Source of the DNA: an uncultured Ruminococcus sp.
GTDB lineage: Bacteria > Bacillota > Clostridia > Oscillospirales > Acutalibacteraceae
DNA: 64,000 bases
Reading direction: 5' to 3'
Assembly (NCBI GenBank): GCA_958403905.1
Contig: CATXZD010000014.1
Coordinates: 4,438-68,437, forward strand
The notes under the pieces are model-generated. The model had not been told where the DNA came from, made no database searches, and saw only the letters and a program-made list of their open reading frames with translations. Shown here piece after piece: positions 1 to 9,052 of the stretch (position 1 is its first letter; the number at the start of each line of letters is the position of its first letter). Position numbers and translations under genes: made by a program.

Positions 1-2
1 TC

Positions 3-134
3 GCATATTTAAGGCTTGAAAATCCGGAAATGTCGTTGCGCGATTTGGGGCAAAATCTAAATCCGCCAATCAGCCGCAGCGGAGCAAACCACAGGATTCA
101 GCGGTTACTTGAATACGCAGAAAATAATTATTAA
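3..134 (+). CDS. whiA: WhiA, C-terminal end (partial)
   Basis: This is the last 43 codons of a gene that enters from the left edge. The residues match the C-terminal helix-turn-helix of the WhiA/DUF199 sporulation and cell-division regulator: an LRLENPEMSLRDLG segment followed by NPPISRSGANHR, the family signature of a serine/glycine turn and the NHR recognition helix. WhiA proteins pair a degenerate LAGLIDADG domain with this HTH, but only the HTH is visible here. It ends 12 bases before xseB, so the two are probably co-transcribed. Only the tail can be judged. Confidence 0.8.
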   Translation, partial: AYLRLENPEMSLRDLGQNLNPPISRSGANHRIQRLLEYAENNY

Positions 135-146
135 GGAGTAATTCCT

Positions 147-377
147 ATGAATAAGAAAATGACGTTTGAAGATGCAAACGCAAAGCTTGAAGAAATTGTA
201 AAAAATATGGAAACTAAAGGTCTGACCTTACAGGAAAGCGTTGAGCAGTATGCTCAGGCTTGCGAGCTTTTAGCTTATTGTATGAAAGAGCTTGAAACCT
301 GTAAGGGGCAGATTGAAGATATAAACGATAGAATTCAGCGCATTAAAAACGAGGAGGGAAACTTAGTTGAAGATTGA
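147..377 (+). CDS. xseB: Exodeoxyribonuclease VII small subunit
   Basis: XseB is the small subunit of the nuclease that trims single-stranded DNA to short oligonucleotides. At 76 residues it has the family size. It shows the typical MTFEDANAKLEEIVKNME start, a GLTLQESVEQYAQACELL middle and a charged helical tail, and should form the small helical hairpin that coats the large subunit. An AAGGAG ribosome site precedes the ATG. Its usual partner xseA is not directly upstream, where whiA lies instead. The end overlaps the TTG start of ispA by 11 bases, so translation of the two is probably coupled. Confidence 0.93.
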   Translation: MNKKMTFEDANAKLEEIVKNMETKGLTLQESVEQYAQACELLAYCMKELETCKGQIEDINDRIQRIKNEEGNLVED

Positions 378-1242
378 TTATATTTCTGTTACAGAAAAAT
401 TACTCTATGATTTTCTTCCGAATAAAAATTGTAAAGAAGAAAAACTTATAGAATCTATGAAATACAGCCTTGCAGCCGGAGGAAAGCGTGTCCGTCCATG
501 TCTTGTTTTTGAATTTGCACAACTCTGCGGAGAAAATGCTGAAAAAGCCGCGCCTTTTGCCTGTGCTGTTGAGATGATTCATACTTATTCGCTTATTCAT
601 GACGATTTGCCTTGTATGGATGACGATGATTTAAGGCGGGGAAAACCATCAAATCATATTGTATACGGCGAAGATATTGCCTTGCTTGCAGGAGATGCAC
701 TCCAGACTCTTGCTTTTGAGATTATGAGCAGTGATACAACCGCCGAACTTATCGGTGATAAAGCAAGCAGAAAGGGCGTTAATACGCTTGCAAAATATGT
801 TGGCGCAGTTGGAATGGTAGGAGGTCAGGTTATAGACCTTATGAGCGAAAACACCAACGCTCCCATTGAAGTTTTGCGTGAAATGGATTATAAAAAAACT
901 GCTTGCCTTATAAAGGCAGCTTGTGAACTCGGCTGTATCTGTGCAGATGCAGAAGACAAATATATAAAAGCTGCGTCCGAATACGGCGAATGTATTGGAA
1001 TTGCTTTTCAGATTCAGGATGACATACTTGACCTTACCTCATCAAACGAGGAACTCGGTAAGCCCGTCGGAAGCGATTTGGAAAACAGCAAGTCTACCTA
1101 CGTTTCACTTCTCGGTATTGAAAAATGCCGTGAACTTGTGGATGAACTGACGCAAAAAGCATTAAAATCACTTGACGTATTCAGCGGTGATGTAAGCAGT
1201 CTTTCTGATTTTGCCCGTCAGCTTGCCTGCCGAAAAAAATAA
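367..1242 (+). CDS. ispA: Polyprenyl (farnesyl/geranylgeranyl) diphosphate synthase
   Basis: This trans-isoprenyl diphosphate synthase condenses isopentenyl and allylic diphosphates to farnesyl or geranylgeranyl diphosphate. Both aspartate-rich magnesium sites are visible: LIHDDLPCMDDDDLRRGKP near residue 80 (first motif, DDxxxxD form) and FQIQDDILDL near residue 218 (second motif). GGKRVRP is the diphosphate-binding segment. Its 291 residues fit the family. The TTG start lies inside the end of xseB. The order xseB-ispA-dxs-tlyA-nadK-argR-recN is the conserved Firmicutes arrangement. Chain length cannot be settled from the sequence alone. Confidence 0.93.
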   Translation: MKIDYISVTEKLLYDFLPNKNCKEEKLIESMKYSLAAGGKRVRPCLVFEFAQLCGENAEKAAPFACAVEMIHTYSLIHDDLPCMDDDDLRRGKPSNHIVYGEDIALLAGDALQTLAFEIMSSDTTAELIGDKASRKGVNTLAKYVGAVGMVGGQVIDLMSENTNAPIEVLREMDYKKTACLIKAACELGCICADAEDKYIKAASEYGECIGIAFQIQDDILDLTSSNEELGKPVGSDLENSKSTYVSLLGIEKCRELVDELTQKALKSLDVFSGDVSSLSDFARQLACRKK

Positions 1243-1279
1243 AGTGTATTATTAAAAATTCAGGAAATGGTAAATAACT

Positions 1280-3154
1280 ATGGGTGAATATAAACTTCTT
1301 TCAAAAATCAAATCACCTAATGACGTAAAACGCTTAAATGAGGACGATATCCCAAAGCTGTGTACTGAAATACGTGAAAAGTTAGTTGAAACCGTATCGG
1401 TAAACGGAGGTCATCTTTCACCGAACCTCGGTGTAGTAGAACTTACCGTAGCTCTTCACAGAAGCTTTAATTTTCCAAAGGACAGTATTGTATGGGATGT
1501 TGGTCATCAAAGCTATACGCACAAATTACTTACAGGGAGATACAACCGCTTTGATACTCTGCGCCAGAAGGACGGCATTTCGGGATTCCCGAAAATATCT
1601 GAAAGCAAGTACGATGACTTTAATACGGGTCACAGCAGCACCTCAATTTCAGCGGCTTTCGGAATAGCAAACGCAAAAATGTTAAGCGGCGATAACAGCC
1701 ACACAATTGCAGTTATAGGCGACGGTTCGTTTACAGGCGGTCTTGCGTTTGAAGCGATGAATAACGCAGGACGTTTTAACAAGAATTTTATCATTGTGCT
1801 CAATGACAACAAAATGTCTATTTCCAAGAACGTCGGCGCTTTTCCTCGCTATCTGACAACCGTAAGAATTCAGCCCTGGTATATCAGAGTGAAAAAGCTT
1901 ACCGAAAAGGTTCTCTTAAAAATTCCGCTTGTCGGCAAGCCAATGAAATCGTTTTTACAGCGCGGAAAATCCAGAATTAAAAATCTTGTATATAAAAACA
2001 CCTTGTTCGATTGCTTCGGTTTTACTTATTTAGGCCCGATTGACGGGCATAACATTGATGAACTTGAAAACGCTTTTGCAGTAGCAAAAAAAATTAACGC
2101 ACCCGTACTGATTCACGTTGTCACCAAAAAGGGAAAAGGCTATCAGCCTGCCGAGGATAATCCGGGTGAGTTCCACGGAATAGGTCAGTTTGATATTGAT
2201 TCTGGCGAGCCTATTTCAAGCCATAAGGGCTTTTCATCAGTTTTTGGTAAGACAATGTGTGATTTTGCCCAGAAGGACAAAAAAATCTGTGCAATAACAG
2301 CCGCAATGTCAACCGGAACAGGACTAAGCGATTTTTCAAAATTTTATAAAGAAAGATTTTTTGATGTTGGCATAGCAGAGGAACACGCAGTAACGTTTGG
2401 CTGCGGACTTGCCTCACGCGGAATGCGCCCTGTTTTTGCGGTTTATTCTACGTTTTTGCAACGTGCCTACGACCAGCTTATTCACGACTCGGCGCTTGGC
2501 AACATACACCTTGTGCTTGCAGTTGACAGAGCAGGGATTGTCGGCAGTGACGGCGAAACACATCAGGGTGTTTTTGATGTTTCAATGCTCAATTCAATTC
2601 CAAATACAACCATTTTTTCACCGTCTTATTTTATAGGACTGAAAAAGTCACTTGGAACTGCAATATATATGTGTGACAGCCTTGCCGTTGTGCGTTATCC
2701 TCGCGGCGGAGAGCTTTATCGTCCCGAAGATTATGATGAAGAAAGCATTGATTATGATATTTACGGCAATAAAGAATGTAAAAATCTTCTTATAACCTAC
2801 GGCAGACTTTTCTCATATGCCTGTCGTGCCAAGGAAATGCTTGAAAAAAACGGAATAGAAATCTGCATTTTAAAGTTGTGTCGAATCAGACCGATTAACA
2901 GCGAAGCCGTTGAATTTGCGTCAAATTATGAAAATGTTTGGTTTTTTGAAGAGGGAATAAAAAACGGTGGAATTGCCCGCAATTTTTCCGATTTGCTCCA
3001 GAGAACTTATTTTAGCGGTAATTATCATATTAAGGCGATAAACGATAAATTTGTAAAGCAGATGTCGGTTTCCGAAGCTCTTGCAATGCTAAAGCTTGAC
3101 AGCAAGGGAATGTTTGATGTTATTACAAAAAATTTGGGAGAAACTACTGACTGA
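1280..3154 (+). CDS. dxs: 1-deoxy-D-xylulose-5-phosphate synthase
   Basis: Dxs joins pyruvate and glyceraldehyde 3-phosphate with thiamine diphosphate, the first step of the MEP isoprenoid pathway. At 624 residues it is full length. Visible motifs are the N-terminal VWDVGHQSYTHKLLTGR with a cofactor-contacting histidine, the GDGSFTGGLAFEAMNNAG magnesium/ThDP motif with the following asparagines (residues about 147-180), and the transketolase pyrimidine domain with VGIAEEHAV near residue 365. The C-terminal transketolase domain follows. Later MEP genes dxr and ispG lie about 22 kb downstream. Only two bases separate it from tlyA. Confidence 0.96.
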   Translation: MGEYKLLSKIKSPNDVKRLNEDDIPKLCTEIREKLVETVSVNGGHLSPNLGVVELTVALHRSFNFPKDSIVWDVGHQSYTHKLLTGRYNRFDTLRQKDGISGFPKISESKYDDFNTGHSSTSISAAFGIANAKMLSGDNSHTIAVIGDGSFTGGLAFEAMNNAGRFNKNFIIVLNDNKMSISKNVGAFPRYLTTVRIQPWYIRVKKLTEKVLLKIPLVGKPMKSFLQRGKSRIKNLVYKNTLFDCFGFTYLGPIDGHNIDELENAFAVAKKINAPVLIHVVTKKGKGYQPAEDNPGEFHGIGQFDIDSGEPISSHKGFSSVFGKTMCDFAQKDKKICAITAAMSTGTGLSDFSKFYKERFFDVGIAEEHAVTFGCGLASRGMRPVFAVYSTFLQRAYDQLIHDSALGNIHLVLAVDRAGIVGSDGETHQGVFDVSMLNSIPNTTIFSPSYFIGLKKSLGTAIYMCDSLAVVRYPRGGELYRPEDYDEESIDYDIYGNKECKNLLITYGRLFSYACRAKEMLEKNGIEICILKLCRIRPINSEAVEFASNYENVWFFEEGIKNGGIARNFSDLLQRTYFSGNYHIKAINDKFVKQMSVSEALAMLKLDSKGMFDVITKNLGETTD

Positions 3155-3156
3155 AA

Positions 3157-3960
3157 ATGAAAAAAAGACTTGATATACTTGTTTATGAAAAGGGCTTTAC
3201 CGACAGCCGTGAAAAGGCAAAAGCTGTAATTATGGCAGGTCAGGTGTATGTCGATAATCAAAAAGCTGATAAGTGCGGTTCTGCATACGATGAAAACGCA
3301 AAAATTGAGGTAAGAGGCAACACACAAAAATATGTCAGTCGAGGCGGATTAAAGCTTGAAAAGGCAATTGAAAATTTCGACTTCAATTTGAATGGCAAAA
3401 TTACAATGGACATAGGCGCTTCAACCGGCGGTTTTACTGACTGTATGCTGCAAAACGGAGCAAAGAAGGTTTATTCCATCGACGTAGGCTACGGTCAGCT
3501 TGCATGGAAGCTGCGCAATGATAAGCGTGTAGTAAACCTTGAACGCACCAATATGAGAAAGGTTACGCGTGAACAGGTGCCCGATGAAATTGACTTTTTT
3601 TCTGTGGATGTTTCCTTTATTTCACTAAAACTTATTCTGCCCGTTGCAAGAGAGCTTATGGCTGAAAATGCACAAGCAGTATGTTTGATTAAACCTCAGT
3701 TTGAGGCAGGTCGTGATAAAGTAGGTAAAAAGGGAGTTGTACGCGACCCGTCGGTACATATTGAAGTTGTGGAAAATATTTTCAATTTCTGTCTTGAAAA
3801 CGGATTTGATGTGTTAAATCTCGACTTTTCTCCAATAAAGGGTCCTGAGGGCAACATTGAATACCTTATTCATCTTCGCAGAAGTGATGAACCCAAGTGT
3901 TACACAGACGTTACCCCAAAACAGCTTGTTGAGAATTCACACAAGGCACTCGATAAATAA
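3157..3960 (+). CDS. tlyA: TlyA-family rRNA 2'-O-methyltransferase (YqxC type)
   Basis: The protein has an N-terminal S4 RNA-binding domain (KKRLDILVYEKGFTDSREKAK onward, residues 1-60) and a Rossmann-type FtsJ methyltransferase domain. The SAM-binding loop is DIGASTGGFTDCML near residue 87, and IKPQFEAGR lies near residue 178. TlyA proteins methylate ribosomal RNA ribose positions and are often annotated as haemolysins; there is no sign here of a secreted toxin. Its place between dxs and nadK is the usual Firmicutes context. The exact rRNA target is not readable from the sequence. Confidence 0.9.
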   Translation: MKKRLDILVYEKGFTDSREKAKAVIMAGQVYVDNQKADKCGSAYDENAKIEVRGNTQKYVSRGGLKLEKAIENFDFNLNGKITMDIGASTGGFTDCMLQNGAKKVYSIDVGYGQLAWKLRNDKRVVNLERTNMRKVTREQVPDEIDFFSVDVSFISLKLILPVARELMAENAQAVCLIKPQFEAGRDKVGKKGVVRDPSVHIEVVENIFNFCLENGFDVLNLDFSPIKGPEGNIEYLIHLRRSDEPKCYTDVTPKQLVENSHKALDK

Positions 3961-3974
3961 TTACAGGTGATTTT

Positions 3975-4832
3975 ATGAAAACAGCCGTTGTTGTAAATCT
4001 TTCAAAAGAAGAAGCAATCTCCTGCGCAGGTGAAATAGCTTTGCTTATGCTTTCGAATAACGCAGAGGTATATATGCTCTCCGAATGTGAGCCTTTTTAT
4101 AAAGGCGTTAAGGTTTCCTATGTCAATACAATTGAAGAGATGTTCAAAATCTGCGATATTGCAATAACAGTAGGCGGTGACGGAACAATAATTCATGCCG
4201 CCAAGTACGCCGCACGTTTTAATAAACCGTTAATCGGTGTAAACGTAGGCAGGCTCGGATTTGCAGCGGATATTGAGATTGACGACATAAACGAGCTTAC
4301 GCGAATCCTTGATGGCGACTATTCGGTCGAAGAAAGAATCCTTTTTGACGTTGAAGTAATTAAAAACGGCGTGTCTAAGAATTACCTTGCCGTAAATGAC
4401 GCAGTGATTGCTCGTGGTCAGCTTTCTAAAATTATTGATTTGCAGGTTACGCTTGATAATGAAGTAATAGCTAAATACCGTGCAGACGGGCTCTTATTTT
4501 CCACTCCAACAGGCTCAACAGCTTATTCGCTTTCGGCAGGCGGCCCAATAATTGCGCCTAAGCTTGACTGTATTCTTATGACTCCTGTATGTCCGCACTC
4601 GCTTTTTTCTCGTTCAGTAGTTTTTGAAGGTAATTCCGTGATTACTGTTTCGGTAAATGTACCGAGCGAATGTTGTTGCGTGTTGACAATTGACGGTGAA
4701 AAAAATGTTGATATACTTGCTGATGATAAGGTAAAAATCAAAAAATCTGATTTAAAACTAAAATTTGTTTCCATATACAAACGTAATTTTTACAGAAAAC
4801 TAAACGAAAAGCTGAAAGAGAGGGAAATCTGA
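3975..4832 (+). CDS. nadK: NAD kinase
   Basis: NadK phosphorylates NAD to NADP. The catalytic GGDG motif sits in TVGGDGTIIHAAKYA (residues about 66-80), followed by the conserved NVGRLGFAADI segment and the TPTGSTAYSLSAGGPI ligand loop near residue 177. The length of 285 residues is normal. The stop codon overlaps the ATG of argR (TGATG), so the two are translationally coupled. Confidence 0.96.
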   Translation: MKTAVVVNLSKEEAISCAGEIALLMLSNNAEVYMLSECEPFYKGVKVSYVNTIEEMFKICDIAITVGGDGTIIHAAKYAARFNKPLIGVNVGRLGFAADIEIDDINELTRILDGDYSVEERILFDVEVIKNGVSKNYLAVNDAVIARGQLSKIIDLQVTLDNEVIAKYRADGLLFSTPTGSTAYSLSAGGPIIAPKLDCILMTPVCPHSLFSRSVVFEGNSVITVSVNVPSECCCVLTIDGEKNVDILADDKVKIKKSDLKLKFVSIYKRNFYRKLNEKLKEREI

Positions 4833-5278
4833 TGAAATCAAGGCGTCATGCAAAAATTCTCGACATAATTGCAGAATACCCGATTGAAACTCAGGACGAG
4901 CTTCTTACTCGTCTTAAAGGTGAGGGTTATAAGGCTACTCAGGCAACAATTTCCCGTGACATAAAGGACTTGCGGCTTGTAAAGACTCTCGGCTCAGACG
5001 GTAAATATCGCTATGTTTCCTCATCAAAAGACTCAACGGATATCCGTTCAAACTTTTCTTCTCTTTTTGCCTCTTCAGTAAACTCAATAGATTTTGCACA
5101 AAATATCGTTGTAATCAAAACCTTGAGCGGAATGGCACAGGCTGTTTGTGCTGCTCTTGATTCAAATGACTTTAAAGCAGTTGTCGGAACAATTGCAGGT
5201 GACGATACTATTTTTATCGCCTGCCGTTCATCACAGTTTGCAGTAAGTCTTACGGAAGAACTTAAAAAGCTCATTTAA
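4832..5278 (+). CDS. argR: Arginine repressor
   Basis: ArgR is a hexameric arginine-responsive DNA-binding regulator. The N-terminal winged helix contains the AtxSRxIKxL-type recognition helix as QATISRDIKDLRLVKT (residues about 36-51). The C-terminal oligomerisation and arginine-binding domain has the GTIAGDDTIFIACRS segment, whose GDDT aspartates bind arginine. The length of 148 residues is standard. In Firmicutes argR almost always precedes recN, as here; no arginine genes are present in this window. Confidence 0.95.
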   Translation: MKSRRHAKILDIIAEYPIETQDELLTRLKGEGYKATQATISRDIKDLRLVKTLGSDGKYRYVSSSKDSTDIRSNFSSLFASSVNSIDFAQNIVVIKTLSGMAQAVCAALDSNDFKAVVGTIAGDDTIFIACRSSQFAVSLTEELKKLI

Positions 5279-5295
5279 AACAGGGTGAATAGTAA

Positions 5296-6963
5296 ATGCT
5301 ACAGACTTTATATATTGAAAATATAGCAGTAATTGAAAAAACGTCTATAGATTTTAACACCGGACTCAATGTGTTAACCGGTGAAACCGGTGCAGGTAAA
5401 AGTATCATAATTGATGCAATCAATGCGATAATGGGACAGCGTACCTCAAAGGATATAATCAGAACAGGGGAGCAGTCGGCTTTTGTCAGCGCACAGTTTG
5501 AAAATATCAACAGTGAAGTGATAAGAAAGCTTGAGGAGCTTGGATTTGCTGATGATGACGGAACTCTGATTTTGCAGAGAACGCTTAACTTATCAGGTAA
5601 AAGTAATTGTAAAATCAACGGCAGACCTGCAACTGTTTCAATGCTGAAAGAGCTTTCAACGTGTCTTATAAACATTCACGGTCAGCACGAAAGCTATGAG
5701 CTGTTTTCGCTTGAAACCCATATTGATTACATAGACAGCTACGGCAAAAGCAGCGAACTTTTGGCTGAATACAGAAAAAATTACAGGGAGTATAAAATTC
5801 TTGAAAAGAAATTAAACGAGGCAAATACCGACGAAAGTGAGCGCTTAAAAGAGATTGACTTGCTTTCGTTCCAGGTTCAGGAACTCAATGACGCTGAAAT
5901 TATACTAGGCGAGGAGGAAACTCTTCAGGCAGAGCGCACTTCTCTTATGAGCTTTGAAAAGATTTTTTCTTTGTTAAATCAGGCAAAAATGCTTTTATCA
6001 GGTGATGAAAATTTTGACGGCGGAGTTGAAATTGTTGATTCTGCCTGTTCAAATATTCAGAAAGCCGCTGAATATAACAGTGAATATGAAGCTCTTTCAG
6101 ATGTACTATCTGATGCTTATTATAATTTAAAGGACTGCACCGAGAATATATCTGACGCTATTGATAATCTCGAAAGTGACCCTCAAAGGCTTGAAGAAAT
6201 CGAAGAAAGGCTTGATTTGCTCAACCGACTTTCCAGAAAATATAATTGCCCATGCGACGACTTGATACCTCTTGCTGAAACTATGCAGGCAAGGCTTGAC
6301 GAGCTTATAAACTTTGACAGAAACCGTGATGAACTTACCCAAGCATTTGCAAAGTCGGAAAAACTCACAATGCTTTCGGCGCAGAAACTAAGTAAGCATC
6401 GCAAAATGATTGCTGAGGAGTTTGCAAAAAAGGTAAAGGACGAAATGAGCTTTTTAAATATGCCGAATATTGAGCTTGTTCCGAAATTTGAAACAACCAA
6501 TTTTAATTCAAAGGGAATTGACAAGATTGAGCTTTTAATTTCAGCAAATCCGGGTGAAACTCCGCGCCCTGTTGCGAAAATTGCATCAGGCGGTGAGCTT
6601 TCAAGAATGATGCTTGCTATAAAAACGGTTCTTTCATCAGCCGATACGGTCGATACTCTCATCTTTGACGAGGTAGATACCGGCATTTCCGGTTCTGCCG
6701 CTGAAAAGGTTGGCTTAAAACTAAAGCAGGTATCTGAAAACAGTCAGGTTCTCTGCGTAACTCATCAGGCGCAGATTGCTGCGCTTGCCGATCATCACTA
6801 CCTCATACGCAAGCAGGTTGATGACGGAAGAACATTTACCGATGTTTCAGTTCTTGACCATAACGGCAGAAAAAGAGAGCTTGCACGTATAATAGGCGGC
6901 GTTAATATTACCGAAGCCGCTTTAAATCACGCTGAATCAATGCTTAATGAATATAACAATTGA
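5296..6963 (+). CDS. recN: DNA repair protein RecN
   Basis: RecN is an SMC-like ATPase that gathers and protects DNA double-strand-break ends. The Walker A motif is GETGAGKSIIIDAI (residues about 30-43), and the central part (about 150-370) is heptad-rich coiled coil. The C-terminal half carries the ABC signature ASGGELSRMMLAIK and Walker B TLIFDEVDTGISG, with a late THQAQIAALAD switch region. At 555 residues it is full size. In many Clostridia the next genes would be spoIVB and spo0A, but here recJ follows directly. Confidence 0.96.
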   Translation: MLQTLYIENIAVIEKTSIDFNTGLNVLTGETGAGKSIIIDAINAIMGQRTSKDIIRTGEQSAFVSAQFENINSEVIRKLEELGFADDDGTLILQRTLNLSGKSNCKINGRPATVSMLKELSTCLINIHGQHESYELFSLETHIDYIDSYGKSSELLAEYRKNYREYKILEKKLNEANTDESERLKEIDLLSFQVQELNDAEIILGEEETLQAERTSLMSFEKIFSLLNQAKMLLSGDENFDGGVEIVDSACSNIQKAAEYNSEYEALSDVLSDAYYNLKDCTENISDAIDNLESDPQRLEEIEERLDLLNRLSRKYNCPCDDLIPLAETMQARLDELINFDRNRDELTQAFAKSEKLTMLSAQKLSKHRKMIAEEFAKKVKDEMSFLNMPNIELVPKFETTNFNSKGIDKIELLISANPGETPRPVAKIASGGELSRMMLAIKTVLSSADTVDTLIFDEVDTGISGSAAEKVGLKLKQVSENSQVLCVTHQAQIAALADHHYLIRKQVDDGRTFTDVSVLDHNGRKRELARIIGGVNITEAALNHAESMLNEYNN

Positions 6964-7000
6964 TTTTTATAAATGATTAAAAGAAAGGTTGCTGCATTTT

Positions 7001-9052
7001 TTGAAATTGTGGACAGTATCAGAGCTTAACAAGACTGAAGCCTCTGAAATACAAACTAAATATGAGCTGCCTGCAGTTGTTGCAATGCTGCTCCAGATAC
7101 GAAATATAAAGACACAGAATGAAATTGAGGATTTTCTTTTCAACGATTCAGAAATTGCTTCTCCTTTTGAAATAAAGGATATGGATAAGGCTGTCAGCCG
7201 TATAAAAACTGCGCTTGACAATGGTGAACTCATTTGTGTTTACGGCGATTATGACGCCGACGGCGTAACTTCCACAGCGCTTTTGTATTCTTATTTTGAT
7301 GCAACGGGCGCAAATGCCATGTATTATATTCCGTCACGTGAAACAGAAGGCTACGGAATGAATAACTCGGCTGTCGATTTTCTCAAAGAAAAAGGAGTAA
7401 AGTTGATTGTCACTGTTGATAACGGTATTGCGGCTTTGGAAGAGATTGAATATGCATCTTCTCTTGGAATTGATACCGTCGTAACTGATCACCATATGCC
7501 GACAGGAGAGCTTCCGAATGCCTGTGCTGTTGTTGACTTGCACAGAAAGGATTGTCAAAGCAAATTTAAAAATCTTTCAGGTGTAGGCGTGGCTTTTAAG
7601 CTTATTATGGCGCTTGAGGGCGAATATTGCGATGTGAATTCACTGCTTGACAATTACGCTGATTTGCTCAGCATAGGAACAATCGGAGATATTGTTGAGC
7701 TTAAAGACGAAAACAGAGTGTTTGTCAAACGAGGACTTCAAAGTATAATGAACAGTGACAGAGTAGGTATCAATGCGCTTGTTGAAAGCTCGGGACTCGG
7801 AGGCAAAAATCTGACCGCAGGCAATGTGTCGTTTACGCTTGTTCCACGTATAAATGCTGTCGGCAGACTCGGGCTTTCGGGAAAATCGGTTGAACTTTTT
7901 CTTACCGAAGATGAAGAACAGGCAAATGAAATTTCCTCAAGTTTATGTGAAGACAACACCGAACGCAGGCAGATTGAAGCCGAAATTTTGAATAAAATTG
8001 ATTTAGAAATACAGCGCAATCCGTTACTTGTTCTTGACAAGATAATTGTTATTGACGGTGAAGACTGGCATCAGGGAGTAATCGGAATAGTTGCCTCACG
8101 CATTAAAGAAATATACGGAAAGCCGACAATTATAATATCACGCAGCGGCGATTTGGCTAAAGCCTCAGGCAGAAGTATTGAGGGCTTTCCTCTTTGTGAC
8201 GCAGTGTTTGCCTGTGCTGACTTGCTGACTCATTACGGCGGTCACCCAATGGCTGTCGGATTGTCGCTTGAAAGCAAAAATATTCTTTTATTCCGTAAAA
8301 GAATTAACCAGTTTGCAAATTCGTTTAGCAATATGCCGTTTGATAAACTGAATATAGAGTGTAAGCTGAATCCGGCTTTTTTAAGTGTAGATCTTGTTCA
8401 GTCGCTGAGTTGTTTGCAGCCCTTTGGTGCGGGCAATCCTACTCCGATTTTCGGACTATACCAGATGACTATTGATAATATTATTCCATTATCGAATAAT
8501 AAACATCTAAAGCTTGTTCTCTCAAAAAAAGGTACAACTATTAATGCACTTTATTTTTTCACCTCCACTGATGAATTTCCATATAGAAAAGGTGATTTGA
8601 TTGATTTGGCTGTAACGCTTGATACAAATGAATATAACGGAAACGTAAGCGTTTCAGTAATCATTAAGGCTGTTAAAGCTGACAGCGATGATGCTCTTGG
8701 AATTTTGCAAAGCGAACGAATTTTTGAAGATTTTTGCCTTGAAAATCCACTTTCTAAACAGCAGCTATTATCAATTTTGCCAACCCGTAATGATTTTGCT
8801 TTGCTTTACAGATTTTTACAGAGAAACGGCGGATACGGTTTTTCTTTTGATACTCTTGTACATATGCTTGACAATAAGCTTAGTTTTGGTAAAATAAAAG
8901 TTATAATTAAAGCTATGAGCGAACTTAACCTTATCGATGTTAATGAAAGTATGAAATCAAGCAGCATAAAGCTAAATAAGGTTTTTAGCAAGGTGTCGCT
9001 TGACTCTGCTCCGATAATTAGAAAACTCAACGAGAGGTGTTACGGTGAGTAA
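7001..9052 (+). CDS. recJ: Single-stranded-DNA-specific exonuclease RecJ
   Basis: RecJ degrades single-stranded DNA 5' to 3' in recombination and mismatch repair. DHH phosphoesterase motifs are clear: YGDYDADGVTSTALLY near residue 79, VTVDNG near 130, and TDHHMP near 154. The DHHA1 part contains GVIGIVASRI and HYGGHPMAVGLSL, and an OB-fold follows. I place the start at the TTG at 7001 because the AAAGG at 6984-6988 is 12 bases upstream of it, whereas the in-frame TTG at 6989 abuts it. The product is 683 residues, with a C-terminal extension of about 120 residues that I do not assign. The end overlaps relA by 8 bases. Confidence 0.92.
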   Translation: MKLWTVSELNKTEASEIQTKYELPAVVAMLLQIRNIKTQNEIEDFLFNDSEIASPFEIKDMDKAVSRIKTALDNGELICVYGDYDADGVTSTALLYSYFDATGANAMYYIPSRETEGYGMNNSAVDFLKEKGVKLIVTVDNGIAALEEIEYASSLGIDTVVTDHHMPTGELPNACAVVDLHRKDCQSKFKNLSGVGVAFKLIMALEGEYCDVNSLLDNYADLLSIGTIGDIVELKDENRVFVKRGLQSIMNSDRVGINALVESSGLGGKNLTAGNVSFTLVPRINAVGRLGLSGKSVELFLTEDEEQANEISSSLCEDNTERRQIEAEILNKIDLEIQRNPLLVLDKIIVIDGEDWHQGVIGIVASRIKEIYGKPTIIISRSGDLAKASGRSIEGFPLCDAVFACADLLTHYGGHPMAVGLSLESKNILLFRKRINQFANSFSNMPFDKLNIECKLNPAFLSVDLVQSLSCLQPFGAGNPTPIFGLYQMTIDNIIPLSNNKHLKLVLSKKGTTINALYFFTSTDEFPYRKGDLIDLAVTLDTNEYNGNVSVSVIIKAVKADSDDALGILQSERIFEDFCLENPLSKQQLLSILPTRNDFALLYRFLQRNGGYGFSFDTLVHMLDNKLSFGKIKVIIKAMSELNLIDVNESMKSSSIKLNKVFSKVSLDSAPIIRKLNERCYGE

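Noticed and set aside
3025..3327. Reverse open frame of 100 codons across the dxs-tlyA junction
   Set aside because: No ribosome site or family pattern, and it is opposite two certain genes.
3157..3960. TlyA as a haemolysin
   Set aside because: There is no signal peptide or pore-forming pattern; the S4 plus FtsJ domains point to an rRNA methyltransferase.
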